Below, in pieces: positions 58,937 to 64,000 of a DNA stretch of 64,000 nucleotides. The notes under the pieces are model-generated. The model was not told the DNA's origin. It did not search any database and saw nothing but the letters and a program-made list of their open reading frames with translations. How positions within the stretch are numbered: the first letter of the stretch is position 1; each line of letters begins with the position of its first letter. Position numbers and translations under genes: made by a program. Origin of the DNA: Methylophaga pinxianii (GTDB lineage Bacteria; Pseudomonadota; Gammaproteobacteria; Nitrosococcales; Methylophagaceae); assembly GCF_020447225.1 (NCBI RefSeq), contig NZ_JAJAEO010000187.1:26921-90920 (forward strand). Direction: 5' to 3'.

Positions 58937-58966
58937 GATCCACAAAGATCCACTTTTCCCCACTTT
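58937..58966 (-). promoter_or_regulatory. mraZ: MraZ operator: three TGG repeats with 10-bp period
   Basis: On the minus strand, AAAGTGGGGA, AAAGTGGATC and TTTGTGGATC follow one another exactly, giving GTGG every 10 bases. MraZ boxes in other bacteria are TGGGN-type repeats with this period, so autoregulation is expected. The array lies just downstream of the -10 box, over the transcription start and early leader. Confidence 0.78.
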
Positions 58967-58971
58967 CCGAC

Positions 58972-59000
58972 ACTATAGGAGTGCGTCATACTGAAGTCAA
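58972..59000 (-). promoter_or_regulatory. Sigma-70-like promoter of the dcw cluster (Pmra)
   Basis: TTGACT at 59000-58995 and TATAGT at 58977-58972 on the minus strand, with a 17-nt spacer. It points at mraZ about 55 nt away, with the MraZ repeats immediately downstream. Confidence 0.8.
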
Positions 59001-59055
59001 GCATCAAAATTAAGAAAATCCTCTTTTTACGACAATGACTTAGCGCATTTTCGTA

Positions 59056-59076
59056 AAAGTGGGAGGAAAGTGGATC
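59056..59076 (+). promoter_or_regulatory. Second, inverted MraZ-box-like pair
   Basis: AAAGTGGGAGG then AAAGTGGATC in plus orientation, an imperfect inverted copy of the operator beside mraZ, starting about 90 nt away from it. Spacing between the GTGG cores is 11 rather than 10. It lies upstream of the promoter and may permit looping or be coincidental. Confidence 0.45.
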
Positions 59077-59202
59077 ATGGCAAAATTGAGGACTTATTTC
59101 TTATCAAAAAACTGGCATCGGAAGTTAAAGTAGATTCTAGAATAAAGACGGGTTTTGTCTTGGAGAAAATTTTTTGGGATGGGTGTTAACCGAAAAAAAG
59201 TT

Positions 59203-59300
59203 TGAGATGGCCGATAAGCCGGGTTCTGTCGTGGACAATCATTCATCTGGGACAGATGTCACCATCTGCCTCAAGCAACCTACCCGGGAACCATGGTTCA
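59203..59300 (-). ncRNA. rnpB: 3' fragment of RNase P RNA (rnpB), truncated
   Basis: On the minus strand the sequence follows the bacterial type A RNase P RNA 3' end: CCCGGGTAGGTTGCTTGAGG, then CCAGATGAATGATTGTCCAC, CGACAGAACCCGGCTTATCG and a P1-like GGCCATCTC ahead of a T-run. A full rnpB is about 350-400 nt; here similarity stops around 59290-59300, and the universally conserved upstream block (GAGGAAAGTCCGGGCTCC) is absent to the right. The remnant cannot form a working ribozyme. rnpB beside mraZ is the normal location in pseudomonad-type gammaproteobacteria, so this is the native 3' end cut off by inserted DNA. Confidence 0.85.
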
Positions 59301-59484
59301 ACGCATGTACAACCGAAGTGCGCAGTTCGATTGCTGGTGTTTTTACTCTTGTTGCCCTTAAGCTACGACGTTTAAAAAATGCGCTGATTGTACCAAAGTT
59401 TGTACCAATTTTAGTAATGCTCAATAATCATTTTTCAGACTACACATCTGATAAAGTTAATGTCTTAAGAATAAGGGCGATCTA
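59301..59484 (+). other. Island junction with paired GTACC repeats
   Basis: 184 nt without a gene. It joins the rnpB remnant to the FRG gene. TTGTACCAA occurs at 59388-59396 and again at 59400-59408, a 12-nt period. A TGAACCATGGTTC-like palindrome sits at the rnpB junction (about 59289-59300, reading GGAACCATGGTTC). The repeats resemble arm-type binding sites of P4-like tyrosine integrases, but no integrase gene is in the window. An apparent reading frame running across the remnant is an artefact of the RNA sequence. Confidence 0.5.
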
Positions 59485-60435
59485 ATGTTTGATTTTTGTA
59501 AGGAATACACCTACACAACTGCCAAAGAGTTCCTCACAGCCCTTTCTCCATGGTCTAGCGAGTTTGACTTATCAGAGTTTGTCTTTCGCGGCCATAGTGA
59601 CGATAACTTTAAACTAATACCTAGCGCTCTTAGAAAAGATAACCTTGAGAAGATATGGCATTTTGCAAATATGTTTACACCCGAGGAAGCGCACACGAAA
59701 GGTAAGTATTTCCAAATGGAGACTGAATACACTGCCCTAAGAGATTTTTACCGACTTGCCGACTCTAGAGGACTATCCGTCCCCGTTAATGAAAGGGTAA
59801 GAAAACGTCTAATAAACAAGAAAGATCATTTCATGGGTGAACTTCGTAAAGAGAGTTCTTCATGGATACCAGAAGATTTATTAGAAATTGCCGCCTTAGC
59901 CCAACATTACGGTATACCTACCAGACTTCTCGATTGGACTCATGATCCTTTAGTCGCAGCTTATTTTGCATCCCACGAAAAACAACAAGGTAGCTCGTAT
60001 ATTTCTGTCTGGTGTATTAACCATGAAATTATAAATCTCATGAATAATACAAATGAAAAATGCCCACTCACTTTCGTAACACCGCCTTACTCCCAGAATC
60101 CAAACTTAGCTGCACAATCTGGCGTATTTACACACTGGCCCACCCCAATTGTTGAGTTTTCTAAATTTAGGGAATCAGTAGATAAAGGGTATATAGAACA
60201 AGACAACAATGAATCATTGGATGAAAGATTAATGCGACACTTCAATCATCTGGGTCATAGCTTTGATGATACTCTTGTTAAGATTAGGTTGCCTTCAAGT
60301 CAGGCACAAAGTTTACAGTTACTACTTGCTGAGAGTAATTACGGAGCCTCACGGCTATTTCCCGGATATTCAGGTGTTGTAAAAGAAATCAAAAGTAGAG
60401 TTAGACATCACCACATTCCTGAAACTAAATACTAG
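59485..60435 (+). CDS. FRG-domain protein
   Basis: 316 residues. The FRG domain is clear: FVFRGHSDDNFKLIPSALR (about 29-48) contains the name-giving FRG, and ALAQHYGIPTRLLDWTHDPLVAAYFAS (about 131-157) the second conserved block. The rest is a typical FRG tail without membrane segments. FRG proteins are frequent in phage-defence islands and toxin-like contexts; the biochemical activity is unsettled. AAGGG lies 7 nt before the ATG. Composition is visibly AT-richer than the dcw genes, consistent with transfer. The next gene converges on it 250 nt away. Confidence 0.88.
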   Translation: MFDFCKEYTYTTAKEFLTALSPWSSEFDLSEFVFRGHSDDNFKLIPSALRKDNLEKIWHFANMFTPEEAHTKGKYFQMETEYTALRDFYRLADSRGLSVPVNERVRKRLINKKDHFMGELRKESSSWIPEDLLEIAALAQHYGIPTRLLDWTHDPLVAAYFASHEKQQGSSYISVWCINHEIINLMNNTNEKCPLTFVTPPYSQNPNLAAQSGVFTHWPTPIVEFSKFRESVDKGYIEQDNNESLDERLMRHFNHLGHSFDDTLVKIRLPSSQAQSLQLLLAESNYGASRLFPGYSGVVKEIKSRVRHHHIPETKY

Positions 60436-60685
60436 CCTAATCCTCAACCCCATCGATACTGAAATGCCGAGTTCAACAGCAATCTCACTGCATAGATATT
60501 CCACCAGCTATCTTTTAAACGGGGGACAAAGTTATCTTAGATTTGATACTTAAAATCTTGTTAAATCGATAATCATGTTAAATAAAGATTCAGCAAATTT
60601 GCTCCGATTGCAAATCGGTATTGATTAATATTGATTCAAATGGAGTAGTGCAGTTCTAAAAATACTAATTTTTTTCGTATGATCA
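60436..60685. other. Intergenic space between convergent island genes
   Basis: 250 nt, AT-rich. A 6-bp hairpin CCGATT/AATCGG with a 3-nt loop lies at 60604-60618 and may be a weak terminator. The minus strand of 60448-60508 could encode a helix-turn-helix-like string (SEIAVELGISVS), possibly a relic of a recombinase C-terminus; too short to call. Confidence 0.3.
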
Positions 60686-62245
60686 CTATATCTTTACAAT
60701 GAATACGTCATAACCCTCAGCTTCATACCGATCAGATGCTGAACTTATAAGTCCTTCACTTACTTCAGTAATTGAATCCTGGCCCTGACCTATTCCAATA
60801 ACAAACTTTTCTTCACATTTATAATTATTACTTTGCAATATATAGCTATTCTCTTCTACTTTTTTGTAATCCCCCTTAATCGAGAAGACAACTCCAAAGA
60901 AATAATCGCCGATTCGTATTGTCGCACTTGAAAGAGTTATATTCTTGCCCTCTTTGATTTCCGGAGCCTCGGTGAATGTTGTTTTTACAACAAACTCTTT
61001 ATTTGCCTTACTCACTAAATTCACATTTAAAAGCTCTATAAAGTTAAGGTATACAGAAGAAAATGAGGAGACCTCATCAAGCGTAAGCTCTAGGAAATCG
61101 CTGAATTCAAATGCATCAAGTATCGTTTGAATTTGCTGAATTGCAGCTGACTCATTTTCATACGAGATTGACTCTGTGTCGGCACCGTTTGAATTGAATT
61201 TTAGCGGTTGCTCTCTTATATCCAAGTCAAGCTCAATTTGGAAGTTTGACTTCACTATCTGCATTAGCTTTAAAACTTTAGAAAGCTGCCTTATTTCAAC
61301 CTTTCCTGAGAACGTGAAGTTGATAGTTAGTTTTGATGTCTCCGTGAACCAGATAATATCGAACAAGTCACTTTTAACACGTAATTTTTTATGCTCAGGA
61401 GGCAGGAAGTTTCCAAGGAAAATGGGAGTATAGACGCTTACATCAAACGACAGACCAGCAGAAAATGAGTTCTCTCTAAATATTATCTTTCCAAATGAAA
61501 ATGGCTTTGCATCTATACTAAGAATGCCGGATTCGTGATTGAAAACGGGTTCTTTGTTATAGATACCAAACCTCTTTTTTCTAGCCGTAACTGAAAAAAC
61601 TTTCGCTGCACTCTCGAACCCCAGTGATGAATCTAAAAGGTTTAAAGCATCCGTGGTATTAAGCGAGAATAAAACACTGTAGGCATCATCGCCGTATCCT
61701 ATTGTTTCAAGATACTGTTTCTTATCAGCTATATACTTCGCCATATCATTATTGATGGGTTTATTTAATTGGAGAAAGAGGTTATCTCCATCTAGCTGTT
61801 TTAATTTGTGTTGCTCACCGTACCGTATGGTATAAGTAATTTTATGTAGGTCTGCAGGTTTATCTTTTTGTTCGTTTTTGTGTAATCGTTCCAAGACTTT
61901 CCCGACCAACTCGCTATCCATATGCACCAAAAAAGCGTTTTGGGCCTCATTTTCTTCATCAAATTCAAGAAATGCATAATATGTTGGCATTTGAAGAGTA
62001 GCCATGCGCCATAAATTTGATAACGGCACCGCTAACTTTCGATTCCTTTTGTCCGTTGCTTTTACTTGAACTCTATATTCAAGAGGCGATGAATGTATTT
62101 CACCAGATAATGATTTATAGTTTTGTGGGGACTCAATATGAAAATCCCACCCTGTTTTATCTATTCTTGAGTGATTCGCTATTAACCCGGCTTGGGAACA
62201 CCACAGCTTGAATGTATCTTCTCCCAATTCGCCCAAGTCTCTCAT
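60686..62245 (-). CDS. Protein with DUF4365-like (PD-(D/E)xK-type) N-terminal domain
   Basis: 519 residues. The first ~150 residues look like a restriction-endonuclease fold: GELGEDTFKLWCSQAG helix, KTGWDFHIE (acidic residue) and YRVQVKATDKRN (QxK in place of E/DxK), then LWRMATLQMPTYYAFLEF, as in DUF4365-type proteins. Residues 150-519 are beta-rich and unrecognised. ATG at 62245 with AGGA upstream. A nuclease function is inferred from fold similarity only, and the Gln variant could mean altered or lost activity. AT-rich and in opposite orientation to the FRG gene; no operon partner. Confidence 0.65.
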   Translation of the reverse strand: MRDLGELGEDTFKLWCSQAGLIANHSRIDKTGWDFHIESPQNYKSLSGEIHSSPLEYRVQVKATDKRNRKLAVPLSNLWRMATLQMPTYYAFLEFDEENEAQNAFLVHMDSELVGKVLERLHKNEQKDKPADLHKITYTIRYGEQHKLKQLDGDNLFLQLNKPINNDMAKYIADKKQYLETIGYGDDAYSVLFSLNTTDALNLLDSSLGFESAAKVFSVTARKKRFGIYNKEPVFNHESGILSIDAKPFSFGKIIFRENSFSAGLSFDVSVYTPIFLGNFLPPEHKKLRVKSDLFDIIWFTETSKLTINFTFSGKVEIRQLSKVLKLMQIVKSNFQIELDLDIREQPLKFNSNGADTESISYENESAAIQQIQTILDAFEFSDFLELTLDEVSSFSSVYLNFIELLNVNLVSKANKEFVVKTTFTEAPEIKEGKNITLSSATIRIGDYFFGVVFSIKGDYKKVEENSYILQSNNYKCEEKFVIGIGQGQDSITEVSEGLISSASDRYEAEGYDVFIVKI

Positions 62246-62276
62246 TTCAAGTCCTACAGTTTCATATTGAATAATG

Positions 62277-62571
62277 TTATATCAGTACAGAATTACAAGC
62301 TCTTTTTACAGAGGCAGTAAATATTCCGAAGTGTTCAGCCATCTGTTTAATACTTGCTGACTTCTCTTTCCTGAACAACCTTATTGTCATCAATTTGTTT
62401 TTGTCTTCCAAGCGCTTTTTCTTCAGACTTCGCTCTTGCTATTCCTGCCATCTGTCTCGCTTTAATATTCTTATGCTCCAGCTCAGCGAGAGAGGCCAAC
62501 ATAGTCAGCATGAGCTTTCCTACGTCTGTCGATAGGTCAAAGCCCTCACGGGGAGACATCACGGCAACACC
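62277..62571 (-). pseudogene. Serine recombinase (resolvase/invertase) remnant
   Basis: Truncated and frameshifted. SPREGFDLSTDVGKLMLTML, ASLAELEHKNIKARQMAGIA and RAKSEEKALGRQ match the end of the catalytic domain and long helix E of Tn3-type resolvases. The N-terminal catalytic Ser region is missing; an in-frame stop lies a few codons before GVAVMSP. After QER the frame is lost, but a +1 shift restores KEKSASIKQMAEHFGIFTAS, the expected helix-turn-helix, down to a stop at 62277. So at least two lesions have inactivated it. Confidence 0.85.
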
Positions 62572-62633
62572 TTATCACCATCACTGGCATAGTTTAGAAG
62601 CGATCCTCACCACTACCTTATGAGCTACAGCAA

Positions 62634-62682
62634 TACCTTGACATGGTGGAGGTCGTTGGTTCGAATCCAATCGTGCCTACCA
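62634..62682 (+). tRNA. 3' half of tRNA-Val(GAC), truncated
   Basis: From the anticodon arm onward the sequence is that of a tRNA-Val with anticodon GAC: ACCTTGACATGGTGG, variable loop, T-arm GTTGGTTCGAATCCAAT, acceptor strand CGTGCCT and encoded ACCA. A full gene would begin with AGGCACG some 27 nt earlier together with a D-arm; neither is present. It is therefore not a functional tRNA but the displaced or element-borne core of an integrase attachment site. A TGAGCTAC at 62620-62627 is the reverse complement of a D-arm GTAGCTCA, possibly by chance. Confidence 0.85.
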
Positions 62683-63023
62683 GCTTAAGCCTTTGATTTC
62701 ACTAAAAGTTTAAACTGGTGACGCTTCTCGTACACACTCCAAATGCTCCCATGAGTACCGCTCTGAGTACCAAGTTACTCATAAATTACCTACTATCCGT
62801 TCATTTCAGAACAGTCGTAAACTGAAGTTAAACCCTAGCGCAAATTTGCTAATGCACACTAACTGCGGTCATATTGCTTTTATTCGACGTGATTACAAAC
62901 TGTTCAAGAGGGTAATCAAGCATTGAAATATCTAATTCCATACCTACCTACTCCTAATTAAATTTTCAAAATCATATTATTCGTTATATGGCTTACCTAA
63001 AAGGGCATTGGGGATTTGAGGTT
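62683..63023 (+). other. Gene-free region right of the tRNA fragment
   Basis: About 340 nt. TGAGTACC occurs at 62752-62759 and 62764-62771, a 12-nt period like the repeats near the rnpB remnant. I see no reading frame with family resemblance and no tRNA. A poor ribosome site leads to the KAP gene at the right end. Confidence 0.45.
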
Positions 63024-63932
63024 ATGGAAAATGATAATACTGGACTAACTGAAACGATATGGAAGGATGATAAGCTTGGAAGAATAAATGAGGCGATGCA
63101 TCTTAATAGGTTTCTCGAAAGCAAATTTCAAGCAGAAAAAAACAGACCTTTTGTAATGAATATTGATTCCGGCTGGGGACATGGAAAAACTTTTTTCATT
63201 AAACACTTTGCAGAACAATTGAGACAATATGGTCATCCTGTAGTAATTTTCGATGCATGGAAAAATGATTTCAGTGACGAAGCATTATTGTCTTTTATTT
63301 CTTGTGTTTGTTTATCTTTAAAGGATGAATTACTTAGTGAGGATGACGCTTTAAATCAGGTTGCTAAACTCAAGAAGTTAGCCAAATCATTTGTAAAACC
63401 TGCTTTACCAATATTACTTGCAGCTCTTGTTAAGCAGCTAACAGGGACATCTATAGAGAAATACTTATCTCAAGATGGACTTGGGAGCAAAAATAAAACT
63501 GCTGATAACATTTCTGATCTAGCACAAGACATAACTAACTTAGCAACTTCAAAAGCCTTAGAAGTTTATGAGGAAAAAAAAAGTGCTACAGAAAGTTTTA
63601 CGGACACTATCGCAAACCTCGTAAAGATTGTTGATAAATCTCAAGATAAGTACCTACCAATATACATTTTTGTAGATGAGTTAGATCGCTGCCGCCCCTT
63701 GTTTTCCATAGAGCTTTTAGAAAGTATAAAACACTTATTTTCAACATCCGGTGTTTATTTTATTGTAAGTACGGACACTGAACAGTTATGCCATTCGATT
63801 AAAGCAGTTTATGGTCATGGGTTTGATGCTCGTAGATATCTCAAAAGATTTTTTGATATTGAATATCAACTTGATACTCCACATAACCAAGAGTTGTCTC
63901 TCTGGGTTTCCCACAAATTCACGGACACATAG
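63024..63932 (+). pseudogene. KAP-family P-loop NTPase, interrupted by an IS element
   Basis: The surviving N-terminal ~298 codons have the KAP hallmarks: an LNRFLESK helix, Walker A in DSGWGHGKTFF (about 45), FDAWKND after it, and Walker B IYIFVDELDRCRP (about 210) with the following Arg. A hydrophobic stretch (FVKPALPILLAALVKQL, about 119-135) fits the family's membrane insertion inside the P-loop domain. The frame reads WVSHK, then enters IS sequence and stops at 63932. KAP proteins are normally 450-700 residues. A start at 62988 is possible but lacks a ribosome site; 63024 has GAGG. Related KAP ATPases include PifA, which excludes phage T7. Confidence 0.78.
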
Positions 63933-64000
63933 TTAAGCCCGTATAGCCTTTTTCAAATTCTACCGGACTAATTCCGCCTAATGTCGAATGACGACGTTTC
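63920..64000 (-). mobile_element. IS3-family transposase, C-terminal end (partial)
   Basis: The minus strand encodes KRRHSTLGGISPVEFEKGYT then GLTMCP and a TGA at 63922-63920. HSxLGGxSPxEFE is the C-terminus of IS3-family OrfB (DDE) transposases. The body of the element lies to the right, outside the window. The exact insertion boundary inside the KAP gene is within about 63913-63930; I could not identify the terminal inverted repeat with only one end visible. Confidence 0.85.

Noticed and set aside
59174-59485. An open frame of about 100 codons on the plus strand containing a MADKPGSVVDN-like start, and a 61-codon frame on the other strand
   Set aside because: They run across the rnpB remnant and its junction. 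Such frames are well-known misannotations of RNase P RNA and have no ribosome site or family resemblance.
60448-60508. Helix-turn-helix-like string SEIAVELGISVS on the minus strand
   Set aside because: Too short, without a catalytic domain or start; may be a recombinase relic but cannot be supported.
62590-62682. Complete tRNA-Val gene
   Set aside because: No D-arm in the right orientation and no AGGCACG acceptor strand precede the anticodon arm; only the 3' half is present.
1-64000. CRISPR array or tandem-repeat arrays
   Set aside because: No series of regularly spaced direct repeats of 23-40 nt was seen on reading through the window.

Overview
The window is almost entirely core chromosome of a gammaproteobacterium, followed by a short mobile-DNA patchwork at the right-hand end. 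Evidence for the host is the complete division and cell-wall (dcw) cluster ending in ftsZ-lpxC, dciA beside secA, an ffh-rpsP-rimM-trmD-rplS operon, a mutY-yggX pair, a meso-diaminopimelate-type MurE, and LpxC (so a Gram-negative envelope). Base composition is moderate and slightly AT-leaning. A Methylophaga-like marine methylotroph would fit the gene order and protein style, but that is an impression from memory, not something the sequence proves.

Layout. 1-4840 (minus): yajQ fragment, xerD, then the translation operon ffh-rpsP-rimM-trmD-rplS. 5123-13035 (plus): a CcsA-like membrane protein and a CorB/CNNM-type protein, a large unrecognised protein, an AsmA protein, mutY and yggX. 13233-15334: a cold-shock gene with a structured leader, a DUF4197 protein and an unusual membrane cytochrome. 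15359-19904 (minus): ung and two ABC-F proteins (yheS, uup). 20127-27714 (plus): an HD-GYP response regulator overlapping a BvgS-like hybrid kinase, msrB, a GIY-YIG protein, a third ABC-F (ybiT) and a YSC84-domain protein. 27727-28767 (minus): dodecin and a formate/nitrite channel. 28952-33960 (plus): a DEAD-box helicase, a SpmA/SpmB-like membrane protein, a 2OG-Fe(II) oxygenase, peptide deformylase and a flavin-fold protein. 34025-40078 (minus): a DUF3549 protein, argJ, secA and an M23 peptidase, with dciA opposite. 40554-58916 (minus): lpxC-ftsZ-ftsA-ftsQ-ddlB-murB-murC-murG-ftsW-murD-mraY-murF-murE-ftsI-ftsL-rsmH-mraZ, packed with 1- to 8-base overlaps and headed by a strong sigma-70-like promoter and three 10-bp-spaced MraZ boxes.

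From about 59300 rightwards the chromosome is broken. Only the last ~100 nt of the RNase P RNA gene (rnpB, minus strand) remain beside mraZ. The rest is replaced by foreign DNA carrying an FRG-domain gene, a gene with a restriction-nuclease-like N-terminus, a decayed serine recombinase, the 3' half of a tRNA-Val(GAC) gene, and a KAP-family P-loop NTPase cut by an IS3-family element that runs off the window. Both the rnpB remnant and the tRNA remnant are followed within 70-90 nt by a pair of GTACC-containing repeats spaced exactly 12 nt, the appearance of integrase arm sites. I read this as a composite, partly decayed island, probably defence-related, inserted in rnpB. The intact rnpB should lie at the far end of the island outside this window. 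This is the most unusual part of the sequence.
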